In this document: positions 44,012 through 54,300 of the stretch, piece after piece | How positions within the stretch are numbered: position 1 is the first letter of the stretch | Layout of the letters: every line of letters starts with the position of its first letter | Assembly (NCBI RefSeq): GCF_002895565.1 | Contig: NZ_AZRN01000036.1 | Location: forward strand, 1 to 64,000 | Length of the DNA stretch: 64,000 bases | Source of the DNA: Petrotoga mexicana DSM 14811 | GTDB lineage: Bacteria; Thermotogota; Thermotogae; Petrotogales; Petrotogaceae | Reading direction: 5' to 3' | Notes under the pieces: generated by a model | The model's input: the letters and a program-made list of their open reading frames with translations, nothing else | Told to the model about the DNA's origin: nothing | The model's database searches: none | Translations under genes and position numbers: made by a program

Positions 44012-46669
44012 TTGGTTCCTAAAATTATAATAACTACGCATAAAAATGCTGATTTTGACGGTTTTGCTGCATGTGTTGCGGCATCATTAATATATGAAGA
44101 TGCTATTATTGTACTTGAAGGAGAACCTCAGCAAAATCTTAAGGAATTTTTGAATATATACGATATTCCATACGAAAAGGAAAATAATTTTATAAAAGAT
44201 TATCAAGAAGAAATAAAAAACCACAAGTTCGAAAAAGTTGTGATTGTAGATACTGCGGATATCAATAGAATTCCTGAATTTATAAAATCTCTTATTGAGC
44301 AAGGAATAGAAGTTGACATATATGATCATCATCCAGAGTTAAAGGAGCAAAATATCAAAGGTAATAATTATTCAAAAGAAGTAGGAAGTGCCACAACATT
44401 AGTTGTTCAAAAATTATTAGAAAGAAAAATAGTTCTTCCTGATACTTATGAAACTCTTTTTTTAATAGCAATTCATGAAGATACTGGTAATTTTGTATAT
44501 TCTACAACAACGTCATTGGATCATCAAATCTCTGCAGAATTATTAAAAGGCGGTGCCAGGATAGAAGAGGTAGAAGAGTTTGTTTCGTTAGAAATGACAA
44601 AAGAGCAAAAAGAACTTTTTGACAAACTCTATAACAATGTTCAAGAGCTTACCTTGGAGGAAATAACTATACATATCGCTTATTCTGAAATCGACAAATT
44701 TATAGGTGGGTTAAACGTTATAACCCACAAATTGTTTGAAACTCTTACTCCGGATGTTTTGTTTGTTGTTGTAAAAATGGGCAAAAGCATTTATATAGTT
44801 GCAAGATCAAGGATTGAAGAAATAGATTTAAATAAAATACTATCTTTATTTGGTGGCGGGGGTCATAAAAAAGCTGGTTCAGCTAAAACAAAAGGTCTTA
44901 GAATACAAGAGGTTATTGACAAGATTAAAAAAGAGTTAAAATCTTCTTTTGTCCCAGTTTTAAGAGCAAAGCATATTATGTCATCTCCCGTAAGAACCAT
45001 ATTATCATTTGAAACGGTTGAAAGGGCTCATGAATTGATGTTTCAAACAGGACATTCTGGCCTCCCTGTAATTTCTGATAATAAATTAGTGGGTATTGTA
45101 ACTAAAAAAGACATAGAAAAAGCAATGAAACATGGTTTAAAAAATGCACCTGTTAAAGCTATAATGAGTACTAACTTAAAAGTTGCTGATGTAGAAACCT
45201 CGTTGAATCAAGTGAGAAGGATCATGGCAGAAGCAGACATCGGAAGGATTCCCGTTTTAAAAGATGGTATACTTGTTGGTATAATAACTAGAACAGACCT
45301 TTTGAGGGCAACTAACGGAGTTTTTAATTTTTCACTTAGCCCAATTTTAGAAGAAAAGTATAAATCGCAAAATCTAAAAAAAGAAATGGAAAAAATTCTA
45401 CCCACATCTATTCTTAATCTTCTAAAACTTATTGGGCTATATGGGAATGAGTTGGGGTTAAACGTATATGTAGTAGGAGGATTTGTCAGGGATCTTTTGC
45501 TAGCAATTAACTCTAAATCAAACGGTACAAAGTCAATACCCTACGATATAGATGTAGTAGTGGAAGGGGATGGTTTGTTATTTGGTAAATATGTTGCTAA
45601 ACAATTGAGAGCAAAATATATTGAACATCCTAAATTTCACACCTGCTCAATTTTTTATAGAAATGGGGAAAATAAGATAATAAGGATTGATATTGCAACC
45701 GCCAGAACAGAATATTACGAAGAAGCAGGAGAATTACCAAAGGTGGAATTATCAACTATTAAAAAAGATTTATACAGAAGAGATTTTTCTATAAACGCCA
45801 TGGCCATAAAACTTAATTCGGGTTCCTTTGGAATACTGATGGATTTTTTTAATTGTAAAAAAGATCTTGAAGAAGGCAGAATCAGGATACTTTATCCACT
45901 CTCTTTTATCGAAGATCCTACTCGAATATTGAGAGCTATAAGGTTCGAACAAAGATTTGGTTTTGAAATTGAGCCTAACACCTTAACAAAATTAGAAGAA
46001 GCTGTAGAAAAGGGATATTTGGAAAAAGTGACTGGAATGAGGATAAGAGAAGAATTAGAAAAAATATTAGAAGAACCTGAACCAATGAAAGCAGTAAAAA
46101 GAATGGGTAAACTGAAAATAATTTTCCACTTGTTCGAAAAAACTTACTATTCTCCCACACTAGAAAAAGATTTAGAAAAACTTTTTGATGTTAAAAATTA
46201 CTTCAAAAACAACTTACCAAATTATCTGAATAAAGTAAGAGTATTCCACCTAGTTTTAGACGTTCTACTGCAATACACTCCAGAAGAATCTCTCAAAAAA
46301 ATTAGCGAAAGATATGGATTACCGAAAGATTTTATTAAGAATTTAAAGCAAGTGAAAAACGTATATAGTGAAATTTCTAAAGATTTAAACAACAAAGAAA
46401 AAATATTAAATTTGTCGTACTACTATGAAAAAACCAACGGTTTTCAAAATGAACAATTAATTTTCTTAGCAGTAAAGCTTCCAGAAGAATTATTGGAAAA
46501 ATACTATGAATATTTACGAAAGATTGAGAAACTAAAACTCTCCATCACGGGGAAAGATTTACTAAAGAAAGGATACGAAGGTGCTCAAATTAAAGCAAAG
46601 TTAGAAGAAATAAAGAAAAAACTCTTGAATGGCGAAATACAACCTGGCGAAGAAAAAAATTTGATATAA
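44012..46669 (+). CDS. tRNA nucleotidyltransferase with N-terminal DHH and CBS domains
   Basis: 885 aa; TTG start behind GGGAG. Domains in order: DHH phosphoesterase (about 1-200; THKNADFDGFAAC and IYDHHPEL), DHHA1 (about 210-310; GGGGHKKAGSA), two CBS domains (about 320-435), poly(A) polymerase/CCA-type head (about 475-640; VVGGFVRDLLL, DIDVVVEG, RRDFSINAMA) and its RNA-binding helical tail. Proteins of this design in deep-branching bacteria add A or CC to tRNA 3' ends. Which bases this one adds cannot be told. Confidence 0.87.
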   Translation: MVPKIIITTHKNADFDGFAACVAASLIYEDAIIVLEGEPQQNLKEFLNIYDIPYEKENNFIKDYQEEIKNHKFEKVVIVDTADINRIPEFIKSLIEQGIEVDIYDHHPELKEQNIKGNNYSKEVGSATTLVVQKLLERKIVLPDTYETLFLIAIHEDTGNFVYSTTTSLDHQISAELLKGGARIEEVEEFVSLEMTKEQKELFDKLYNNVQELTLEEITIHIAYSEIDKFIGGLNVITHKLFETLTPDVLFVVVKMGKSIYIVARSRIEEIDLNKILSLFGGGGHKKAGSAKTKGLRIQEVIDKIKKELKSSFVPVLRAKHIMSSPVRTILSFETVERAHELMFQTGHSGLPVISDNKLVGIVTKKDIEKAMKHGLKNAPVKAIMSTNLKVADVETSLNQVRRIMAEADIGRIPVLKDGILVGIITRTDLLRATNGVFNFSLSPILEEKYKSQNLKKEMEKILPTSILNLLKLIGLYGNELGLNVYVVGGFVRDLLLAINSKSNGTKSIPYDIDVVVEGDGLLFGKYVAKQLRAKYIEHPKFHTCSIFYRNGENKIIRIDIATARTEYYEEAGELPKVELSTIKKDLYRRDFSINAMAIKLNSGSFGILMDFFNCKKDLEEGRIRILYPLSFIEDPTRILRAIRFEQRFGFEIEPNTLTKLEEAVEKGYLEKVTGMRIREELEKILEEPEPMKAVKRMGKLKIIFHLFEKTYYSPTLEKDLEKLFDVKNYFKNNLPNYLNKVRVFHLVLDVLLQYTPEESLKKISERYGLPKDFIKNLKQVKNVYSEISKDLNNKEKILNLSYYYEKTNGFQNEQLIFLAVKLPEELLEKYYEYLRKIEKLKLSITGKDLLKKGYEGAQIKAKLEEIKKKLLNGEIQPGEEKNLI

Positions 46670-46671
46670 AT

Positions 46672-46700
46672 TTGACAACTCAATTTTTTTATGTTATAAT
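46672..46700 (+). promoter_or_regulatory. Consensus sigma-A promoter of the arginine operon
   Basis: TTGACA (46672-46677), 17 bases, TATAAT (46695-46700): a perfect consensus. It starts three bases after the stop of the tRNA nucleotidyltransferase gene and leads into the arginine leader. Confidence 0.92.
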
Positions 46701-46734
46701 CCCTAAAATTTAGCAAAAGGAGTTTTTTGAATTT

Positions 46735-46845
46735 ATGACTATTTGTGAAAAAAATTTCATCTCTTATAATCAAATAAATTTAAATAACAATAGGAGGCGC
46801 CCATGTAGCCGGTGGATCATAAGCACCGGTAATGGGTGCTTATGA
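46735..46845 (+). CDS. Arginine-codon leader peptide (putative attenuator control ORF)
   Basis: A 36-codon ORF from ATG 46735, 12 bases after AAGGAG (46717-46722), ending at TGA 46843-46845. It reads MTICEKNFISYNQINLNNN then Arg-Arg-Arg (AGG AGG CGC, 46792-46800) and continues PCSRWIISTGNGCL. Three consecutive arginine codons directly before an attenuator-like structure and argJ point to sensing of charged tRNA-Arg. A competing reading is that AGGAGG is an SD for the minimal ORF ATG-TAG (46803-46808). The spacing from the SD is long, so confidence is moderate. Confidence 0.6.
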   Translation: MTICEKNFISYNQINLNNNRRRPCSRWIISTGNGCL

Positions 46846-46921
46846 GGTTGGGAGATGGTTATTCTCCTAATTGAGTTTTAATCCATGCGGCTACATCTTT
46901 TAAGATGTAGCCGTTTTTTTT
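46803..46921 (+). promoter_or_regulatory. Transcription attenuator of the arginine operon
   Basis: Terminator: CGGCTACATCTT (46888-46899) with AAGATGTAGCCG (46902-46913), then eight T. ATGTAGCCG of its 3' arm is duplicated at 46803-46811, directly after the Arg codons, and can pair with 46888-46896 as antiterminator. Between them are a perfect 10-bp hairpin (46818-46827 with 46835-46844), an alternative CCGGTG/CACCGG pairing (46809-46814 with 46824-46829) and an 8-bp stem (about 46849-46871). The stop codon lies in the second arm of the 10-bp hairpin, so leader translation and folding interact. Which event exposes 46803-46811 is inferred. Confidence 0.78.
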
Positions 46922-46944
46922 AGAGTTTCTAAAGTCAGTAAGTT
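46918..46944 (+). promoter_or_regulatory. Partial copy of the TTTTAG-N15 motif before argJ (instance 5, weak)
   Basis: TTTTAG (46918-46923), fifteen bases, TAAGTT (46939-46944), with TTTAGAGTTTCTAAAG matching the spacer palindrome of the other instances. The GCATG part is missing and the gap to GGAGG is 40. Confidence 0.35.
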
Positions 46945-46969
46945 CAAAAGAATAGAGGGAGGTTAGTGT

Positions 46970-48196
46970 ATGGAAAGTACGGAAATAATGCAAGAAGGTA
47001 TTGTTTTACCATTGGGTTTTAAAGTCTGGGGAATTCACTGTGGGATCAAGAAGCTCAAAAAAGATTTAGGACTGATATACTCAGAAAAAAAGGCTAATGC
47101 CTCAGCTGTTTTTACCACGAATAAAGTTAAAGCGGCTCCAGTTATTTTGAGTATGGAGAACATTAAGGATAACGAAATGCAAGCTGTTATTGTGAATAGT
47201 GGTAACGCAAACGCTTGCACGGGTGTAAAAGGATATTCAGATGCAATAAGCATGGCAGAAAAAACCGCTGAAATCTTAAATTTAAAACCAGAAGATGTAT
47301 TTGTAAGTTCAACAGGTGTTATAGGTGTTCCATTGCCAATTGAAAAAATTTTAAACGGCATAGAATCATTTGAAAAAAATATTGATTTAGCAAATGATGA
47401 TCTTGTAAGTTTCGCACAGGCGATAATGACTACAGATACCTTCCCAAAAATTAATTCTACACAAGTTGTGATTGGTGGTAAAAAGATCACAATAACTGGG
47501 GTTGCCAAAGGTTCAGGTATGATTCATCCCAATATGGCTACAATGTTGTCTTTCATTTTGACAGATGCAAACATTTCTAAATCAGCCTTGAATAAAGCTT
47601 TAAAGCAATCAGTTAATGATTCTTTCAATTTGATAACGGTTGATGGCGACACTAGTACCAACGATACGGTTCTTATTTTGGCTAATAAGCAGGCTAAAAA
47701 CGAAGAAATTACAGAAGATTCTCACGAATACAATTTATTTCAAAAAGCCCTTTATGAAGTAGTTGAAAATTTAGCAAAAAAAATTGTGATAGACGGGGAA
47801 GGTGCTACTAAATTTTTTGAGGTACAAGTAAAAAATGCCAAGACAAAAGAAGATGCTAAATTGATCTCAAGGTCCATAGCCAAGTCTAATCTAGTAAAAA
47901 CAGCAATTCATGGAGAGGACGCTAATTGGGGAAGGGTGTTAGCGGCCGCTGGTTATTCAGGAGGAAACTTTGATCCCAATAGAGTAGATGTCTGGTTTCA
48001 AAGTTGTGTAGGAAAGATTCAACTTTGTCAAGATGGTCATTTTATTGAGTTTAACGAAATTAAAGCAAAAGAAATTCTCGGTGAGAAAGAATTGAAAATT
48101 ATTGTAGATTTAAAAGATGGTGAAGAGAGTGCTATTTCTTGGGGATGTGATCTTAGTTACAAATATGTAGAAATAAATGGAGGGTACAGAACATGA
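46970..48196 (+). CDS. argJ: Glutamate N-acetyltransferase/amino-acid acetyltransferase ArgJ
   Basis: 408 aa; ATG behind GGGAGG. Transfers acetyl groups from acetylornithine to glutamate (and may also use acetyl-CoA), recycling acetyl in arginine synthesis. The autoprocessing site is visible as KGSGMIHPNMATMLSF (cleavage before the Thr, about residue 190), with VNSGNANACTG upstream and HGEDANWGR near the C-terminus. First gene of the arginine operon. Confidence 0.95.
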   Translation: MESTEIMQEGIVLPLGFKVWGIHCGIKKLKKDLGLIYSEKKANASAVFTTNKVKAAPVILSMENIKDNEMQAVIVNSGNANACTGVKGYSDAISMAEKTAEILNLKPEDVFVSSTGVIGVPLPIEKILNGIESFEKNIDLANDDLVSFAQAIMTTDTFPKINSTQVVIGGKKITITGVAKGSGMIHPNMATMLSFILTDANISKSALNKALKQSVNDSFNLITVDGDTSTNDTVLILANKQAKNEEITEDSHEYNLFQKALYEVVENLAKKIVIDGEGATKFFEVQVKNAKTKEDAKLISRSIAKSNLVKTAIHGEDANWGRVLAAAGYSGGNFDPNRVDVWFQSCVGKIQLCQDGHFIEFNEIKAKEILGEKELKIIVDLKDGEESAISWGCDLSYKYVEINGGYRT

Positions 48197-49092
48197 TAAA
48201 AGCTGAAAAGTTTTCCGATGAGATATCTAAAGCGGAAGTTTTGATCGAAGCTTTACCCTACATAAAAAAATTTGCAGGAAGTATTGCTGTTATTAAGTTT
48301 GGTGGTAACGCTATGAAAGACCCACAAATTAAATCGATGATCGCAAAAGATATCGTACTTATGAAATATGTTGGGTTGAATCCTGTTATCGTTCATGGAG
48401 GAGGACCAGATATCAATAAAATGCTTGCGAGTTTAAATATAGAAACAAAATTTGTAAATGGATTAAGGGTAACTGATGAAAAAGTTATGGAAATAGTAGA
48501 GATGGTGTTGGTTGGTAAGGTAAATAAAGAGATTACATCGTTGATAAATAAAATAGGGGGAAAGGCTGTTGGATTGAGTGGAAAAGACGCAAATTTATTG
48601 TTGGCAGAAAAAGATTTGTCCCAAGGGGATTTGGGTTATGTTGGTAAGTTAATAAATGTGAATAAAGAGGTAATTTTGAATTTAACTGAAAAAGATTATA
48701 TCCCCGTAATCGCTCCTTGTGCAATTGGGAAAGATTGGAAAACTTATAACGTTAATGCCGACATAGCGGCAGGTAAAATTGCTTCCTCTTTGAAGGCGGA
48801 TAAATTTGTTTTATTGACAGATGTAGAAGGCATCTTGAAAAACAAAGAAGATGAAGAAAGTGTAATTTCAAGACTGTCATATAGAGAAGCAAAAGATTTA
48901 TTGAATTCTGAATTTATCACTGGTGGAATGATTCCTAAGTTAAAATGCTGCATCCAAGCGTTAGAAGGCGGAGTAAAAAGAGCACACATAATAGATGGAA
49001 GAATTCCCCATGCTTTACTTTTAGAAATATACACAGACAAAGGTGTGGGAACTATGATAGCGAAGGAGGTTTACGATAATGATAATCTCTGA
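48193..49092 (+). CDS. argB: Acetylglutamate kinase
   Basis: 299 aa. ATP-dependent phosphorylation of N-acetylglutamate, usually the arginine-inhibited step. Motifs: IKFGGNAMKDP, VHGGGPDINKML and NVNADIAAGKIASSLKA. Start ATG overlaps the argJ stop by four bases. The C-terminus KLKCCIQALEGGVKRAHIIDGR is typical. The N-terminal extension (MIKAEKFSDEISKAEVLIEALPYI) resembles the helix found in arginine-sensitive kinases. Confidence 0.96.
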   Translation: MIKAEKFSDEISKAEVLIEALPYIKKFAGSIAVIKFGGNAMKDPQIKSMIAKDIVLMKYVGLNPVIVHGGGPDINKMLASLNIETKFVNGLRVTDEKVMEIVEMVLVGKVNKEITSLINKIGGKAVGLSGKDANLLLAEKDLSQGDLGYVGKLINVNKEVILNLTEKDYIPVIAPCAIGKDWKTYNVNADIAAGKIASSLKADKFVLLTDVEGILKNKEDEESVISRLSYREAKDLLNSEFITGGMIPKLKCCIQALEGGVKRAHIIDGRIPHALLLEIYTDKGVGTMIAKEVYDNDNL

Positions 49093-50263
49093 AGATAAAA
49101 AGTATGTAATGAATACTTATTCAAGATTTCCTATAACTTTAGTTCAAGGGAAAGGTATAAAGGTTTGGGATGAAAACGGTAAAGAGTACTTAGATTTTGT
49201 AGCTGGGATCGCCGTTAATGCTTTGGGACATTCTCACCCTGCAGTTGTTGAATCGGTAAAATCTCAAGTTGACAAATTGATCCATATTTCTAACCTCTAT
49301 TGGAATAGTAATCAAATACAGTTAGCCAAGATGATCTGTGAAAAATCGTTTGGGAAAAGTGCCTTTTTTTGCAACAGTGGAGCAGAGGCGAATGAAGCTG
49401 CGATTAAGTTAGCAAGAAAATATGGAAACACTAAGTACAATGGGCGAAGATACAAAATTATCACGGCAAAGAACTCATTTCATGGAAGAACCTACGGTGC
49501 ATTGACGGCAACAGCCCAGCCAAAATATCACAAAAACTTCGAACCTCTATTGGAAGGATTTGAAAGTGTAGAGTACAACGATATAAATTCACTAAAGTCG
49601 GCCATTGATGAAAATACATGTGCTGTAATGTTAGAAGTTATTCAAGGTGAAGGGGGAATAAACGAAGCAAAAGATGAATATCTTCAACAAGTTAGAAAAC
49701 TTTGTGATGAGAACGATCTTCTTTTAATTTTTGACGAAGTTCAAACAGGGATAGGAAGAACCGGAAAACTTTTTGCCTATGAACATTCTGGAGTGGTACC
49801 CGATGTGATGACCCTTGCGAAAGCCTTAGGTGGTGGTTTCCCCATCGGTGTGCTTGTTGTGAATGAAAAAGCTGACGTATTTACACCTGGGGATCATGGA
49901 TCGACATTTGGTGGGAATCCATTAGCCTGTGCAGTTGGCATGGCTGTTATGAAAAACGTTGCACAAGAATCTTTTCTGAATACTGTGAAAGAAAATGGTG
50001 AATTTTTCAAAAGTCAATTATTAGCAATGAAGGAAAAACATTCGATAATTGATAAGGTTAAGGGAAAAGGTTTGATGATTGGAGTCAAGTTAGACATAGA
50101 AGAAGGCAGTGATATAGTAAAAAAAGCTATGGAAAAAGGACTTTTGATAAATCTTTTAAACCACAATGTTTTAAGATTCGTTCCTCCTCTTATAATCACA
50201 AAAGAGGAGATAGCCAAGGGTATGAATATTCTCGAAGAAGTTTTTGTAGAAATGGGGTATTAA
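49079..50263 (+). CDS. argD: Acetylornithine aminotransferase
   Basis: 394 aa; ATG 49079 behind AAGGAGG, overlapping argB by 14 bases. PLP-dependent class III aminotransferase. FCNSGAEANEAAIKLARK, FHGRTYGALTAT, IFDEVQTGIGRTG and the PLP-lysine segment TLAKALGGGFPIG are conserved. Acts between argC and argJ in the pathway. Confidence 0.95.
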   Translation: MIISEDKKYVMNTYSRFPITLVQGKGIKVWDENGKEYLDFVAGIAVNALGHSHPAVVESVKSQVDKLIHISNLYWNSNQIQLAKMICEKSFGKSAFFCNSGAEANEAAIKLARKYGNTKYNGRRYKIITAKNSFHGRTYGALTATAQPKYHKNFEPLLEGFESVEYNDINSLKSAIDENTCAVMLEVIQGEGGINEAKDEYLQQVRKLCDENDLLLIFDEVQTGIGRTGKLFAYEHSGVVPDVMTLAKALGGGFPIGVLVVNEKADVFTPGDHGSTFGGNPLACAVGMAVMKNVAQESFLNTVKENGEFFKSQLLAMKEKHSIIDKVKGKGLMIGVKLDIEEGSDIVKKAMEKGLLINLLNHNVLRFVPPLIITKEEIAKGMNILEEVFVEMGY

Positions 50264-50264
50264 G

Positions 50265-51308
50265 ATGAAAGGATTTATAAAGTTAAATGATTCTACCATT
50301 TTTGAAGGAGAAATTATAAGTAAAAAAGATTTTGGACAAGGCGAAGTTGTCTTTAACACGTCTATGACTGGATACGAAGAATCAATAACGGATCCGTCTT
50401 ATGCAGGAGAAATACTGGTAATGACCTATCCATTGATCGGAAATTATGGTGTAAATTTAGAGAATTTACAGTCAAAAAGACCCACCATCAAAGGTTTGAT
50501 AGTTAAAGATTACTGTCAATTTCCCTCTCATCACACATCTCAGTATTCACTTTTAGATTATTTAAACCAACATGAAGTGCCTATTTTAAGTAAAGTAGAT
50601 ACAAGGGCCCTTACGAAAAAGTTAAGGATAGAAGGTAGTATGAATGGTGTGATAACCACAGAGGAGGATTTTGAAGTTCCAACTTCCAATGAGAATTTAC
50701 TTGATAGCGTTTCAACAAAGGAAATTTATAGAATTCAAGGGAACGGTCCAAAGATAGCCTTAATAGACTTGGGAGTTAAGAAAAATATAGTAAACCAGCT
50801 CAAATCTAAAGGTTACGATCTTTACGTTTTTCCATATAACAGTAGTAAAAATGATGTAGATAAAGTTCAACCAGATTTAGTATTATTCTCCAACGGCCCC
50901 GGTGATCCAAAAAAGGCAAAAGAAGCAATACTTTTAGCTAAGGGGTTTATAGGTGAGAAACCACTTTTTGGGATTTGTTTAGGTCATCAAATAATATCTT
51001 TGGCGTTGGGTTTTAATACTGTAAAAATGAAATTTGGTCATAGAGGTACCAACCATCCTGTGAAGAATTTATTGAATAATAAATGTTATATCACTTCTCA
51101 AAACCACGGTTATATGGTTGAAAAAGAGTCAGTGAAAAACAAAAATGTAATAATCACCTACATCAATTTAAACGATCATAGTATTGAGGGAATTATGCAC
51201 AAGAAGTATCCCATTTTTACTGTTCAATTTCATCCAGAAGGTGGGCCTGGGGTTCACGATACAACTTTTATTTTTAAAAAAATTAAAGATTCAATCTATA
51301 GAAACTAA
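50265..51308 (+). CDS. carA: Carbamoyl-phosphate synthase small subunit
   Basis: 347 aa. Glutaminase subunit that supplies ammonia to CarB. The C-terminal GATase has [16 protein letters not shown] (nucleophile Cys) and [11 protein letters not shown] (His, Glu); N-terminal [21 protein letters not shown]-like segment (here [19 protein letters not shown]). One base after argD. It feeds carbamoyl phosphate to arginine and pyrimidines; its presence in the arginine operon suggests an arginine-controlled enzyme. Confidence 0.95.
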   Translation: MKGFIKLNDSTIFEGEIISKKDFGQGEVVFNTSMTGYEESITDPSYAGEILVMTYPLIGNYGVNLENLQSKRPTIKGLIVKDYCQFPSHHTSQYSLLDYLNQHEVPILSKVDTRALTKKLRIEGSMNGVITTEEDFEVPTSNENLLDSVSTKEIYRIQGNGPKIALIDLGVKKNIVNQLKSKGYDLYVFPYNSSKNDVDKVQPDLVLFSNGPGDPKKAKEAILLAKGFIGEKPLFGICLGHQIISLALGFNTVKMKFGHRGTNHPVKNLLNNKCYITSQNHGYMVEKESVKNKNVIITYINLNDHSIEGIMHKKYPIFTVQFHPEGGPGVHDTTFIFKKIKDSIYRN

Positions 51309-51333
51309 AAACATACTTCCGGGGAGGTCAACA

Positions 51334-54300
51334 ATGCCAAAAAAACGCGAAATAAAAAGTGTTTTAGTGATAGGTTCTGGACCAATAATAATAGGTCAAG
51401 CTGCAGAATTCGATTATTCAGGAACCCAAGCTTGTAAATCTTTAAAAGAAGAAGGATGTAAAGTAATATTGGTAAACAACAATCCTGCAACTATTATGAC
51501 TGATACAGAAATAGCAGATGTAGTTTATATGGAAAACCTTGAAATGGATACTTTAATTTCCATTATAGAGAAAGAAAAACCCGATGGGATTTTAGGAACA
51601 TTGGGAGGACAAACAGGCTTAAATCTAATTATCAAACTAAAAGATAGTGGAATTATCGATAAGTACGATATTCAAGAATTGGGAACGTCAGTTGAATCCA
51701 TAAAAATAGCAGAAAGTAGAGAATTATTTAAAAGAAAAATGCAAGAAATTGAAGAACCTATCGCTGAAAGCCTCACTGTGTCAACAGTATCCGAAGCCCT
51801 AAATTTTGCTAGCCAAGTTGGGTATCCTTTGATAATACGCCCAGCATACACTTTAGGAGGAACAGGCGGTGGATTCGCTTACACCGAACAAGAGTTAATC
51901 GAATTTGTAGAGAATGGGCTGAAAAAGAGTATGATGAAAGAAGTCTTAATAGAAAGATCGTTATTGGGTTGGAAAGAGATCGAATACGAGTTAGTTAGAG
52001 ATTCTTTTGATAATTGCATCACCGTATGTAATATGGAAAATTTTGATCCTGTTGGAATTCACACTGGAGATAGTATAGTTGTGGCACCTTCTCAAACGTT
52101 GACAGATCAAGAACATCAAATGTTAAGGGACTCATCCATTAAGATAATAAAAGCTTTAAAGATAGAAGGTGCCTGCAATATTCAGTTTGCCCTCAATCCT
52201 TCTAACAAAGAATATCGAGTTATTGAAGTGAATCCTCGTTTGAGTAGATCCAGTGCCTTAGCGTCCAAAGCAACCGGGTATCCGATAGCAAAAATTGCTA
52301 CGAAAATCGCGTTAGGATTTTCTTTGGATGAAATAAAAAATCCGGTTACGGGAAAAACAACAGCTTTTTTTGAACCATCTTTAGATTATGTTGTAACAAA
52401 GATTCCACGATGGCCTTTTGATAAGTTTTATCAAGCTGATAAAAAAATAGGTACACAAATGAAATCCACCGGGGAAACGATGGCACTTGGACGTACCTTT
52501 GAAAGTTCTTTGTTAAAAGCAGTTCGCTCCCTTGATATGAAAATTAAAGGCTTGAGAATTAAAGAAGTGCAAAAAGAGAGCGATGAAGAATTAGTAGAAC
52601 ATTTACACATCCCAAACGAAAAAAGATTATTTCATATTGCCGAAGCACTTAGAAGAGGTTATAAGGTTTTTGATATTCATAAATTAACTTATATAGATAA
52701 CTGGTTTTTAGAAAAAATAAAAAACATCGTCGATTTTGAAAATAGTATTAGATTTTCCCAATTGAATTACGACCTTTTACTTAAAGCAAAGGTTCTTGGC
52801 TTTTCAGATCAAGAAATATCTGAATTAAAAGGTTTACCAGAAGATGAAGTTAGAGAATTGAGAAAACGCTATGGTATTACCCCATCATACAAAATGGTTG
52901 ACACATGTGCAGCGGAGTTTGATTCAGTAACACAATATCTCTACTCAACTTATGGTGAAGAGGACGAAATAGAAGTTCACAAGGACATAAAAAAAGTCAT
53001 TGTGATAGGTGGAGGCCCAATAAGAATCGGACAGGGCGTAGAGTTTGATTATTGTACAGTTAAAGCTCTATGGGCATTAAAAGAAAAAGGTATCAAATCA
53101 ATCATCATAAACAATAATCCTGAAACCGTCAGTACAGATTTTGATACAGGTGATAGATTGTACTTCGAACCCCTTACTCAAGAAGATGTTTTGAATATCA
53201 TAGAAAAAGAAGATCCAATGGGAACAATGGTCATGTTTGGAGGGCAAACTGCTTTGAATCTAAGCGAAGATCTCGAAAGACGTGGAATCAAAATTTTGGG
53301 AACTTCATATGAGGATATTGACTTGTGTGAAGATAGAAAACGATTTTCGCTGTTGTTGAAAAAGTTAGGGATCAACCATCCCCGTGGTGGGTACGTTACT
53401 TCATTTGATGAAGCTAGAGAAATTGCTAACCGTATAGGGTTTCCTCTTTTAGTTAGACCCTCTTATGTGATAGGAGGACAATCTATTGAAAAGGTTAATT
53501 CCGAAGATGAATTATTTGAGTATTTATTACATGCTTTAGACTTATCACCCAATAGACCAGTTCTAATAGATGAATATATAGAAGGGATAGAAGCTGAAGT
53601 TGATGCAGTCTCTGATGGAGAAAATGTATTAATTCCTGGAATAATGGAACATATTGAAAAAGCGGGAATTCATTCAGGTGATAGTTTTGCTGTATTTCCT
53701 GCCAAAAGCTTGTCTGAATTAGAAGAGAAAGAAATTGTGAGATACGTTGAAAAAATATCAAAAGCGGTGAACGTTAAAGGTTTAATAAACATTCAATTTA
53801 TCGTGAAAGAGGGAAAAGTTTACGTTATAGAAGTGAATCCTAGGGCTTCAAGGACAGTTCCAATAATCAGTAAAGTAACGGGAATCCCTATGATAAAACT
53901 CGCGGTTGAAATTGCATTAGGTAATAACTTGAAAGAACTTGGGTGTTATGAACCTTTTTATCCGAAAATCCCATATACGGTGGTTAAAGCACCAATATTT
54001 TCATTAGAGAAATTGCCAGGTGTTGAAGTTGCATTAGGCGCAGAAATGAAATCCACAGGGGAAACTCTTGGCATCGATTTCAATTATCATAATGCGATGT
54101 ATAAAGCTTTTAAAAGCGCTCATTTGGATGTTCCTTCTACAGGTAATGTACTATTATCATTTCCAGAAAAAGTAGTAAAGGGGAGTAAAAGTTTTGTTAA
54201 ATATCTTCAAAGCTGTGGATACGAATTGTGGGGAACCACCGGGACAGCAGAAGCTTTTAAATTGATAGATATTAAAATAAAAGAGATAGATCATCAAAAA

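Noticed and set aside
46679-46735. A T-box riboswitch upstream of the arginine operon.
   Set aside because: No T-box sequence or specifier stem found; the leader ORF and hairpin pair explain the region better. A T-box was also looked for and not found before the asparagine gene.
47035-47508. A minus-strand frame (157 codons) within argJ.
   Set aside because: Shadow of argJ; no SD or plausible family.
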